Source: Calycina herbarum
Lineage: Eukaryota; Ascomycota; Leotiomycetes; Helotiales; Pezizellaceae
Assembly (NCBI GenBank): GCA_001414485.1
Contig: LLEY01000066.1
Location: forward strand, 248,001-312,000
Length of the DNA: 64,000 nt
Direction of reading: 5' to 3'
Numbering within the stretch: position 1 is the first letter of the stretch; each line of letters opens with the position of its first letter. Below the pieces are notes generated by a model, which was given only the letters and a program-made list of their open reading frames with translations, was not told the origin of the DNA and ran no database searches. The position numbers were made by a program, and so were the translations under genes. This document shows positions 53,405 to 63,414 of the stretch, in pieces.

Positions 53405-55123
53405 TCAGTTTTTCTGCAAACCAGACAGATGAAACAAGAGGAAGGAGACTTACGCTAGGGAACCAACAATCAATATTGTTGATTGACAGTGCATCTGGAT
53501 AGTATCTCGGAGGATTAGGGGGAATTGCAACGACGCATGTTGGCCCATCTCTCGGATCGAAACCACCCCAATGGCAATGGGTCGGCTTCGAGTCATCGGT
53601 ATCGGTATGGGTATCAAATCCGAGAAGTCCGATCTGGAATTGAATGTATCCTCCGTTGGCCCATTCGGGTGTAATGACGAGTGGGTCTTCGAGCTTACTG
53701 CCCATCCAAGCAGATGCTGATGCACCAGCCTGCGTTTTCTTCATGAATCCAATTTGAACACCGGCGCCGTCCCACATGGTAATTTCTACAGACAGATTGT
53801 TTGCGTCATCATGACAATCCCAGAATTCCCTGATATGAATGTGGATTTGTCCCGATGTGTATGGTTGTGTCTTCGGTGGTGGGGGTGGGGGTGCAGCCTG
53901 TTTTATGCCAGGAACGTTGTTATGCCGTAGATAGTCTATCATGGCGTTTTTTACTAGTTAAACAGAAAGTTAGATGTGTTTTCTTCAATTTCAGGGCAGC
54001 TTCGCTTACTAGCAAGATGACCACCATCTTTAGGATGGAAAGCACGTCCAGACCAAGACTCGAGGGGATTACTGCTAGCTGGGTCAAGCAGACGTAGGAG
54101 CTGCTCTTGGGTTGCGACTGATCCATTGATAAATTTATGCTCTTGGGCCCACGCTGCTTCATGGAGCGGGATTGAATGAAATTTTGCATACACAGGATCG
54201 TCTTCGGGAGGCGACATATTCCAAAACCAGACGTCACTAAGAAAGTACAGATTACTGAGAGTATGGCCTGGCTCACAAAAGCGGTGGTTTTCGAAAACTG
54301 GCGAGGGATCGAGAAATCGAATGCGGTCGTTCCCAAAATCCGACGTTGATCTTGCCATAGCTGCATTAATCTTCCTGGAGAGTTCATTGATCTTTGTACG
54401 TAATGCCTTGTTAAGCTTGGGAGATTTGATAATCCCAAAAGATTGATCGTTACACCAATCGCTATCCGGAGATTTGACGTTGAAGAATTCTGCATAACCG
54501 ACGATGTAGAGATAAACCTCCTCCCGTTCTTTCATCAACTCTGTTTCAAGGACCTTTTTCAACGTGTCGTGGTGGTCAGAAGTAAAATTCCCGTCGAGGT
54601 ACAATTCCCCTTCTTGAATAAGTTTGAAACAACATCCATCAGGATCTGGATAGTCTTTCTGAAAAACTGTGTCTCCAACATAGAAACAGCAGCGAATAAT
54701 TCCGCCAAAGTTTGCATTGTTGCCACCCATCTGCATAGTGAGCAGATGGGGTCTGGCCACTTTTGACATCTGAGGATCTTTGCCGTCCCTGCCCATCGTG
54801 GCATCCTGTAGCATGGCACCGGAGCAAGCTGCATACTTGAACTCTATGGGATCATCTGTCCAAGTATTGTCCCCGGCCATTAGAGCTTCCCAAGAAGACT
54901 TGTGTCTGTAGCAGCTGTTATATTGATCCGGACCACCATATGCGTCTCTACTGATAACACCTTGGCCTGCTGCCCAAGAATCACCTATTGATGCGAAAGC
55001 AAATCGAGACTGAACGAGTCTTTCGTCGAGTCTCTCAAGTTGTACCAACGGGCTTCCAAAAACAACCGGCAGGAGCGCAAGGGTTGCAACTCGAGCAGGT
55101 GTCAGGGACAAAAGTTGTTGCAT
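53405..55123 (-). CDS. Secreted SGNH/GDSL-type hydrolase with C-terminal extension
   Basis: Exons 55123-54010, 53953-53454 and a terminal 9-nt exon 53413-53405 give 540 aa. Introns are 56 nt (GTAAGC/CTAG) and 40 nt (GTAAGT/GCAG). If the last intron is retained, the frame continues to 53310. The N-terminus is a signal peptide (VATLALLPVVFGSP). The SGNH blocks are block I FASIGDSWAAGQG (S49 nucleophile), block III MGGNNANFG (N135/N136), and block V FHPKDGGH (H363/H369), the last just before the intron. Splicing gives HLAIKNAMIDYLR, which continues the GDSL fold. After it a Pro-rich PPPPPP linker leads to a second domain (about residues 400-535) with IREFWDCHDDANNL and W/D-rich strands that I do not recognise. 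A likely secreted esterase or lipase; substrate unknown. Confidence 0.8.
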
Positions 55124-55937
55124 AGTGGAGAGAAAAGTGAGGTATGACACAAATAAGAAGATTTGAATTGAAGAGGACTTGAGGAAAATAAAGTGATTAA
55201 CAATGCTAGAAAAATTTCCTATCCATCCCTTCTTGTAGAGATAAATTGCAATACGCCAGTGAGTGTTGACTAGCCGCCAACTTCGTATCAAGCCGCGCAA
55301 ACAATCAGCACGATTCTCTGAATCTCCATCCTCTATGATGTTGGATGGCTATGCTGCTATGAAACGTGATACCAACCCGAAGATGCCTTCAACCAATTTA
55401 GGGGGCTGCATGGAGGTTATAGCTGTTGATTTCCAAGAGCGCCTTAGCCACCTTCATCTCTCCATCCTTCGTCATGTTGGATTGAGATGAGCTTATTAAA
55501 CAGAACTTCTACTTCAATGTCACTCTCGTTCATACTGTAAGGCATTTTTTAGGCAGGCCATTGCTTGTGGTCTGAAATCTTTGCCTCTTCATCCTTCGTG
55601 ATGTTGGATGGCAGGGCACCTTTCAAACACAAACCCAACTTAAAAGTTACCTAATCAAGACCCATTTTTTGGCCCGTTCGCCAATTTATATTGTTGGTTA
55701 CCTTTATGCAGCTGAAACCCAGGAATAGTATGGTGTTAGATCCGATATTTTCATTTTGCTGGTGTCAGCAGGAAGCCAACAGTAATGCGGATTCTAGTTT
55801 GTTCAGTTGTCGCTGAACAAATGACAGACAGTCAAGACTGCGCATGGAAACAACCTTTTCATCAAAATTTGCTCGAACACAATTTGCCCGTTCATGGCTT
55901 CAAATTCAATTGCAAATTACTTCTCTATTCCTGCACC
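55124..55937. other. Promoter region of the GDSL gene with a triplicated motif
   Basis: No gene. Three copies of an ATCCTTCGT(G/C)ATGTTGGAT-like motif occur at 55326-55348, 55461-55482 and 55589-55611, in the same orientation. Confidence 0.6.
55326..55611. repeat. Three direct copies of a ~20-bp CATCCTnnrtSATGTTGGAT motif
   Basis: The copies are CCATCCTCTATGATGTTGGA (55326), CCATCCTTCGTCATGTTGGA (55462) and TCATCCTTCGTGATGTTGGA (55589). Spacing is about 136 and 127 bp. They lie 200-490 bp upstream of the GDSL start codon. They could be regulatory sites or the remains of a small repeat. Confidence 0.7.
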
Positions 55938-57228
55938 TTAATTGTTCTGGTTGTACTTCCACTGTGCTCTTTTCGCCATCTCGGAAGCCCCTCGGGCAGC
56001 CAAATAGACAGGGTCCATCTCATAAATTCTTGGTTTGCCTTCCAATTCTCCAATCATCCCCCTTAGAGTTTCTTGAAACCTACTTTCTGTGGAACAGTCC
56101 CCAAACAAAAATATCTTGCTGAAATTCCCATGATAAAGTACACTCCCTTCTAAAACTGGTTTTAGGAGGGCCTTCCTAACGGCTTCCCAGTAATATTCGT
56201 CATTTGGATTCTCGTTTCTCATTTCCCACCCAAGGTTGGGATTGACATGCTTAAAAACATCAGAACTGGGAGGATAGTATCCCAGAATCTTTTTGGACCA
56301 CGTCGAAGTCAACATATTTGTCGTATACGAGATGAAAAGATCGTCTTGATATGTTTGGTTCCGCGAATGCCTTTTTTCTTCCTCACAAGAGTCTTGGTCT
56401 GTGTAGTTTGAGCACAATCCAAACCCGTTTCCAGTATACACCGCATCAGGCTCTGAGAAAATGCTACCGAAGTTGTACGGAAAGTTTGGTGAGATGTATA
56501 TGAGCCCAGCGTACTCGAAGGCATCTAGGAGATCCTCCTGGTACAATGCAGCCAAATTTGGAGTTGTTACTGCAGCCCCAGAAATTTTATACCCATCGAG
56601 ATGCGACTCCACCGCCCGTCTGAGAGATGTAACGAGTTTTGCGAGCTCTCCGACATCCGAGGAGGTTGGCAAACCTGCTTCCTTGCGCAGGAAACGAAAG
56701 ACTTCGTGAGGTATTATACTGAAGCAGTCCGAAAGTTCGTTGCAGGGGGAACTGGAATATCTTGTCAACATCTATAGAAAATTATAAGTTTAGCAACTTT
56801 GTACTTTAAATGTTCGGATGAACGAAGTGAGAGACGAGACATCATCTGTCTGTAGGATGGCGATGCATTAATCTTCGCGACGTTGATAATCGTTCCGTTG
56901 GGGTAGCTAATGGCAGCGGTCCTATTCAGAAGGAAATGTTAAACCGCGATTATCGATACATGAATAAATTATTAATTTATCAGGCGCAGAACTGGCATTT
57001 GACTTACCCGTAAGGGGAGCTTAGGTCGAACGCCACTCCAAATTCATGGGCAACAACCTCGGGGACCGAAACTCGTGTCCAACGAAGGAAAATAATGTAG
57101 AAAACCAGCATCAAGAGTCCGGCGGCAAAAAGCTTCTTGAGACTCCATGGTCGAGGTCGAGGTTTGGGTTCTCTCCTTCCATTCTCTGGAAGAAGAGGTG
57201 ATCGTGTAGTTTCCATACTAGGTGGCAT
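55938..57228 (-). CDS. Membrane-anchored Hsp70/actin-fold ATPase-like protein
   Basis: Exons 57228-57008, 56921-56805 and 56760-55938 give 386 aa. Introns are 86 nt (GTAAGT/ATAG) and 44 nt (GTACAA/CAAG, branch TTGCTAAAC). A transmembrane helix (about residues 37-52, LFAAGLLMLVFYIIFL) follows a basic Pro-rich cytoplasmic start. The next part, EFGVAFDLSSPYGTAAISYP, resembles a degenerate Hsp70/actin phosphate-1 loop (IGIDLGTTYS). YKISGAAVTTPNLAALYQEDLLDAFEYAGL matches the 'V.TVP......R....DA...AGL' region. FLFGDCS and DPVYLAARGASEMAKRA match the distal DP..A.A.GAA block. It is shorter than Hsp70 and lacks a substrate-binding domain. Similar membrane-anchored proteins occur in fungal genomes; function unknown. 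ATP binding is doubtful because the glycine-rich loops are degenerate. Confidence 0.6.
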
Positions 57229-58322
57229 TGTATCGAGAATGTAACTGTGAGAATAGAGAATAGCAATCAGCTTTCGCACCAGAAGGAGCTTCAAGACTCA
57301 GAGGTGTCCTCTACAGCATTGCTAGACCAACTCAAGGTTAAAATTAGTGTGGCGCCCTTCTGTTTCAGCGTGTTGCAATACTATCGAATTTCTTTGGGAA
57401 GGATTCTGGCTATGCTAAGAAAGTTGTAATCTTGTAGGGCATGTTGGCTGAGCTGTTACCTGAAGTGAGATGTTGGTGGCAGGGGTAAGTGCAGTTGCCC
57501 AAACTTGGCAAATAAGCGTCTGTTTATTTGGTCGCTTATTTATTGTGCACCAACAGATCGTGTGAATCCTGCCATCAGAAGAGAATAAATCTCGGCGCAT
57601 AAATATACCAACAGCTGACATGTGGGCACACATTTGCCCCTTCCATTTTCAGTAAGGATCACTATCTGCTGCCATGTATAGTTAGATGATGGCCAGTTTA
57701 GTAGCCGCGTCCAGTAACACAGGCGTATATAATAGGGCGGGGTACTTAGCCGAACCACTCACATTCTCCCACCAACAGCATCACGTCACACCCAAATCCC
57801 CTTTTAAGGCCACCATTTGAGGGCACTCTACCTACACCCTTATTCCGCGACCCGAAGACTATACCACAGCCAGGCTTTTTTGTTCCTTCGAGCTCCAGCA
57901 TTATGGATGAAACCTTGGATAAAGTTGAAGGATTGAAATTGAGGTGAGTTCCAACCCAAAAACCCAGGAACGCGAAGCATTGCCGCCCGACCTCCCAAAA
58001 GCCCAGAAGTGCATTTTCTTCCCTAGTCACGAAATGGCCCTCTCTCATGCTTTTATGTCGCGAAAATGGCACCCGTTGATTCCTGGTCATACCAAGAGCA
58101 ACACTTAAACATCTTTTGCTGTCTGCCTTGTTGGAAAAGAGATAGGAAATATCTCTACGGCGAAGCTGGATGTGGTCTCTATAGAGAGTAAAATACGGCT
58201 TTGAAATTCCAAAGTATCAGCACAGTTCCTTCATCTCTTCTTCCCTCGATTGCTTCCTCATTTTGGGTTTCGTCAATCTTCTAGCTATATTCTGCTTTGC
58301 TGTCCTGTCTTCCATTCTCATC
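57229..58322. other. Divergent intergenic region, no gene recognised
   Basis: This region separates the minus-strand Hsp70-like gene from the plus-strand protease-like locus. Minus-strand frames at 57415-58090 are short and without motif. A CTTTGAAATTCCAAAG near-palindrome sits at about 58199-58214, just upstream of the leader of the next locus. Confidence 0.4.
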
Positions 58323-61302
58323 ATGCGGTCTGTATTGCCATTCGTTATACCTTTGTTCTGTCTCGTCAGCTACACACTAGCTGCTAACATACCTCGACTT
58401 AACAGAGAGCCGGCTTCTGGCAAAGCATTCTACACGATTTTTCCGAAAAATGGCACTGACACCTCAAAAACTCGGGATTTCATAAGGGGTATCGTTGGAA
58501 CGGAAGATCTCTTGCCATGGACCTACCTTGAAGAACACTTAGTCTCTTGGACTGTAGAAGCCTCGCCCGAGGAGGTTATTCATTTAAAAGACTACGGGGA
58601 CGTCGATAATGTGGTTGAATTTCATCCACCGAGTGCCACTGTCGAACACAGTACTTCTGGGCCTACTACACTCCCTGTCCACAGCGCAGAGCTTACCAGC
58701 GGGTTATCTGAGAAAGAAGAACCTAAAACGCCAGATCATGGATGGTTTGTCTTCCCCCGGGATGGTAGCAACAAAGATGAAACTTGCAAGACCGAAGACT
58801 TCCTTAAAAAACTTATTACAGACGCTAACGTGGAGCGCCCGTTCATCTACCACGACAACCTTGAATTTTGATTGGTGGTCAACAGTGAGGGTTTTCAGCT
58901 CTACTCAAAACCTATGGTCCGCCTCAGTGAGTGGGTATTAACTTCATTCAATTACAGCAACGGATTCTCAGCGTACCAAGATTTTCAAATACCCTGGGGT
59001 AAAGGTTCTCGAGACAAACGATGCCTGGGAGCCAGCCGAGGCAGTCGAACCTCCACAAAAGTCACCACCCCTGGACCTCCACCCACTTTCATCACCCATC
59101 GCCAGACTTTCAGATGTGAAGGAAAAGAGAGATGCCGACTATGCTACTCAAACAAATGCCGTTTCCGAGCTAGTTGCAATCAGCCAGCCTAGGTAGGTAA
59201 ACTCACACTTTTGAAAGAATATTAAGTTTGGTGTCTTAGCACTGTTCCTGACATCAAAGATCTCAAGAATTATGTATACAAAACTAAACACGTACACGAA
59301 ACATTTGTATACCATCTCGAAGCAGGTGTTAACTTTGAAGGTCGTGAGATGCAAGGCGTAAGATGACTCGATATGAAGTTATATGAAGTTTGATAGAATA
59401 TTAACCTATTATATAGGAGTTTCCGAACGTAGTGTCGAAGCACCTTCAAACCGCGAAAGCCCCTGTTCAAGGATTTCAACCTGACCAGGATCACTCGCCA
59501 CTCAATCATCCTTCACATAGCACGTGTACTGCCGGCAAAGCACTTGGGAAGACCTACGGCGTTGCAAAGAATGCCAAGTTAATTGCAGTTCAGTTGGGTG
59601 CAACAGATACGAGGGAAATCATAGCTAGCTTTTATGAGATTGAGCACGACCTATTGATAAACCCCGAGCGTCGTAAGAGAAGCGTCATTACTATGTCTCT
59701 TTTGGGTCCCCCTAACGACGGCACCAGTGAAAAGGCACAAACACTGAAGAAATTGGTGAGTACCATGATGAATATAGACGTGCCGGTGGTTATCGCTGCA
59801 GGCAATGAGGCTCCGAGACGGCCTGTGATCGACAGTCTTCCTGGCATCTGGGCGGCCCCCGATTTTCCGATACTTGTAATCGGCTCAACAAACAAGGAGG
59901 GCCAAGTAGCGAGAGACTCACAAGGTGGAGAACAGGTCTTTCTCCACGCTGTAGGGGAAGGAATTACCTACTTAGGTATTAGGTAGTCAAAAATAGTAAG
60001 TATAATTTCTAGTCATTCTCTCCTTCTCAAAATTCATGGGCTCTTCAATGAAATGTGTATCAGCTGAAATCTCACAGCAAACCCCTCTCAACGTGACCAC
60101 ATCGCCAAAAACCCCGGGGTGGAAGTTCTCGAGGTGAACGAGGCTTGGGAGCCTGCGGAGTCTGCAGAAGAACTACCACCCCATGGACCATCTGAAACAG
60201 AAGAAGAACACAAAGCGCCAGACATCAACGCATACTTAGTCGTTCCTCGGGATGGTAGTGATTTCGCCGAAACACGCAAAACAGAAGAGTTCCTTAAGAC
60301 ATTCCTTGGAACTGAGAATGTAAAGTCTCCATTGATCTACCAAGGAACGCTAAGATGGTGGACGATTTACAACAGTAAGTATTATTTCCTGCTCTTTTTA
60401 TCAATTCAATGCTAATTATTACCCTCTAGCAAATGCCACCCAGCGTGATGAAATTGCAAGACATCCCGGGGTGGGACTTCTTGAGCCAGATACGTGTTGG
60501 GAAGTCCAAGAACTACCACCCCAAAGAGCCTCTGAACAAGAAGGAGAATACCAAACTCCGGACTACGGATACATCGTCTTCCCCCAAGATGGGAGAGACT
60601 CCCACGAAACCAGGAAAACAGAAGACTTTCTCAGAAATCTTCTTATTCCCGCGAATGTAGCGAGTCCCGGTCATCCAATAGGGGAGGTGGAATGGTGGAT
60701 AGTTACCAACTGTATGTTTTCTCTCTCTGGATACTCCTAAGACGAGTCACTCATTCTTGAGTTAATGCTTACCTATATTGAGGCATTAGCTACGGAAGTC
60801 CAGCGTGAAGAGATTGCAAATTATCCCGGGGTGGGAGGTATTGCAATAAATTACGCCTATGGACTAACTAAGTCTCCCGAACCTACAGAGCAACCACCCA
60901 CTCTCCCCAACTCAGTAGCCTACCACAAATTCTTCGAGCGTCAATCTGAAGAACCAGAACTAGAACCCGAAGAGGAAGAACCCAGCTACTACGTCTACCC
61001 CCGCGACGACAATAACGCAGAAGAAAACATCAAAACAGAACAATTCCTCCGAAACTCTTGACGCCCGAAAACGTAGATCGTCCATATCCCGAACTTCATT
61101 GGTGGGTAGTTAGCAACAGTAAGTAAAGATTTTCTTTTCTTTTCAAGAGCTGTGGGAATTTGAGTTTGATCAAAGGAGCCAGAGTGCTAACTAAAGATCA
61201 GCGACGGAAGAACAGCGCGAGGAGATCGCTAGATACCTTGGGGTGGATGGAATGAGGATAAATGGTGTTTATGGACCGGACACTCCGACAGGCGAGTATT
61301 AG
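58323..61302 (+). pseudogene. Secreted array of I9-propeptide-like modules around a broken S8 subtilisin domain
   Basis: The product starts with a signal peptide (MRSVLPFVIPLFCLVSYTLA). Then come repeated modules of one pattern: Y.VFPRDGS...ET.KTE.FL, a PxIY.....WW.V.N turn, and QR.EIA..PGV...E. This follows the Inhibitor I9 / subtilisin propeptide layout. Modules: M1 58410-58690 (no intron), M2 58735-59050, the second half of M3 60078-60200, M4 from 60228, M5 from 60560, M6 from 60985 to the end. In M2, M4, M5 and M6 a phase-1 intron falls at the same place, after the WW.V.N turn (58885-58957, 60375-60429, 60712-60789, 61119-61201). A partial S8 domain sits between M2 and M3 (described separately). 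Breaks: TGA at 58869-58871 in M2, TAG at 59984, and a frameshift before TGA 61058-61060 in M6. As it stands it cannot make the full protein, unless several shorter genes are involved. Confidence 0.7.
59240..59995 (+). pseudogene. Partial S8 subtilisin domain, Asp changed and Ser region missing
   Basis: Exons 59240-59357 and 59417-59995, with a 59-nt intron (GTAAGA/ATAG). TFVYHLEAGVNFEGREMQG corresponds to the first catalytic block (..LDtGvN..), with Glu in place of the catalytic Asp (codon 59319-59321). SHSTCTAGKALGKTYGVAK is the His block, normally HGT, here HST with the His kept. VPVVIAAGNEA is the oxyanion Asn block. The domain ends at VGEGITYLGI, before the catalytic GTS.A.P serine block, and meets a TAG. 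The following bases (GTAGTCAAAAATA then GTAAGT) look like the end of an I9-like half-module, so the protease domain is joined directly into another module array. No protease activity is expected. Confidence 0.75.
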
Positions 61303-61558
61303 ATAGGAGAGAGGGAAGGGACTTCATATCGGCGTTGGGAATAGAAAGCTAGCCTCCCAATTAAGGATGGAATTTTGCCCCTCAGTGGTGCAGCAAGTAA
61401 CAAACTTCTAGGTGTATTTTAAACGAGGATTGATGCTGAACAACTTCCGTTTCAATTGATCTCGGGTTTGTGATGACCCCCATAAGTAAAACCCAAGCTC
61501 CCTCAGATCTCTCTCGGTTCTCAAATATACATCCAAGAACCTGGTCTTCTCTTCACAC
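61303..61558. other. Short convergent spacer
   Basis: 3' flanks of the protease-like locus and the dehydrogenase gene; nothing recognised. Confidence 0.5.
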
Positions 61559-62984
61559 TCAATACCCCCTCCTCCGATCCACCAAATTAATCAACCCCTC
61601 CCCCCTCTCAATCCTCCCCAAATTCTCCTCCAAAATAGCAAAACTGCGATCAAAATACTCCGTGCCAACACCACTAACATGCGGCGTAACAACCACATTC
61701 TCCAACCCCCAAAGCTCACTACTCTCCGGCAACGGTTCCGGCTCCGTAACATCCAACGCCGCACCCCTCAACTCCCCCCTCTTCAAACTCTCAATTAAAT
61801 CATCCTGCTCCACAATCGGTCCCCTGGCAATATTAACGATAAAAGCCTTTTTCTTGGACAAAATCTCAAACTCCTCGTTGGCTAGGAAATGATGCGTTTC
61901 TTTGGTAAGTGGTACGGCGATGAGGAGGATATCGAGGTCTTGAGAGAGGAAGTTGTGCAGAGAGGATTTATCAAGGCCAGAAAACCATTTTGAGGGGAGG
62001 GTGCCTTCGTCATCACCTGTACCGGGCACTGTGTATCCTGTGTGTTTTTTGGAGGAGGGGGTTGGTCGGGGGTGTGCTGTGTATGCTAGTACGTCCATTC
62101 CTAGGGCTTGGACGAGGCGGGCCGCTGGGGAGTTGTATTAGCAAGTCTCTTTTTTTTTGAAATTGGGAATAGTTTGAGTCGTCGAGAATTTAAAGAGAGG
62201 AAGATGAAGGAAACTCACTTTGCCTCCCAATAGCCCCGTAGCCTAAGATACCTATCCTTTGGCGAACACTATCTTGGATGAGACCTAGTTCTGCGGAGGA
62301 ACCCCATTGATGCTTTTTTTGCCACTCAAGTAACAACTTTTGTTTATGAGAAGCAGATAGAATTTGGAGCGCTACCCACTCAGCAATTTGCGGTGCGTGG
62401 ACCCCTGAGGAATTGGTGAAGGGGATGGTTGTGTTTTTCCACTGGGTTGAGTTAGCTTTTCTTTCGCTGGAGAGAGAGGAAAGCATTTTTGAGGGGGTTC
62501 TTTTGGCTGGATGAAAATGCGTCGTAGTGAGAGATATGTAATTGAGAAGACACGAAGAAGATATGAGAAGGAAAGTGATATCAAGAAAACCAATCCAAGA
62601 GTGGCAAAAACATACAATATCCGTATCCTCCAGTTGATTAATCCCCGCACTAAAAATATGAACATATTTCAGATTCTTCGCCTTCTCCGGTTTCGGTAAT
62701 TGTCGTAAGGTAACTAGGATCGTGACATCTTTGTACAAATCTACATCATTCAGTCAGTCTCTAAACCTCTTCGCTTTCCCCTCGAGATTTGAGTTAGGCA
62801 TCATAAAGTGGGGTAACCTTAACATACCATCAGAAACAACAGCTGTCTTTAATGCTTGGTATTTATATCTGATCTCAACGTGGGGATGTTTCTTCGTTAT
62901 GGCATCGAGAACTTCTTTCTTTGGGGGGAAGGGCAAGAGACAGAGGACGAGCTCTTTGGAGGGTGGGGTTTCGCCTCCGCCCAT
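61559..62984 (-). pseudogene. D-isomer-specific 2-hydroxyacid dehydrogenase with one in-frame stop
   Basis: Exons 62984-62616, 62441-62219 and 62124-61559 (385 codons). Introns are 174 nt (GTATGT/CCAG) and 94 nt (GTGAGT/CCAG). The N-terminal catalytic part reads VTILVTLRQLP, NLKYVHIFSAGINQL, then after splicing WKNTTIPFTNSSGVHAPQIAEWV. The cofactor turn is GILGYGAIGRQ (G190-x-G-x2-G). The catalytic residues are all present: R in NIARGPIV, E in DVTEPEPLP, H in TPHVSG. One codon in exon 1 is TGA (62754-62756), between KAKRFRD and LNDVDLYKDV, with the frame otherwise perfect on both sides. A 26-nt GT-AG stretch around it is too short to be an intron. It is either a recent nonsense mutation (CGA or TGG to TGA) or a sequence error; the rest of the gene looks functional. 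Substrate, such as glyoxylate or hydroxypyruvate, is unknown. Confidence 0.8.
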
Positions 62985-63414
62985 GGTTGGCAATAAAACC
63001 CAGATCGGTGTTCTAGAGTTGAGGTTTGAATTGGGAAGGTTGAATTTGAGATGGTACTCAATCCAAATGTGTATTGTAACCGGAGAAAGTATGAATAACG
63101 TGGGAGGTTTTATATTGAAATATCAATGTTGGTAATCAATAATCAACCATCCCCCGATTGGGCTGTCCCTGTAGGCTCGTCAGAACCCGCATAAATGGCG
63201 ATGTCGTGGGGGACATGGCGCTAAGATTACAGGTACCTTATCGCGGATGGCATCGTCGCATCGCAGCTTTTTCTACTGGTAGAAGGGGACAGACATTTCG
63301 TAAGTTCATCTGATCTCGAAACAATGGGATGCGAAGAGGTGCGAAGAATTTATTATTTTCCCAAGAGTATCTTTCTCAGTCTCGGGTCTTATTTTATTGG
63401 TCTACTGAGCCTAG
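62985..63414. other. Spacer between the dehydrogenase and phosphoribosyltransferase genes
   Basis: The promoter side of the 2-hydroxyacid dehydrogenase gene and the 3' flank of the phosphoribosyltransferase gene. Open frames here are short and anonymous. Confidence 0.5.

Noticed and set aside
62739..62766. 26-nt GT-AG stretch around the stop codon of the 2-hydroxyacid dehydrogenase as an intron
   Set aside because: Too short to be spliced, and the codons on both sides are continuous in one frame.
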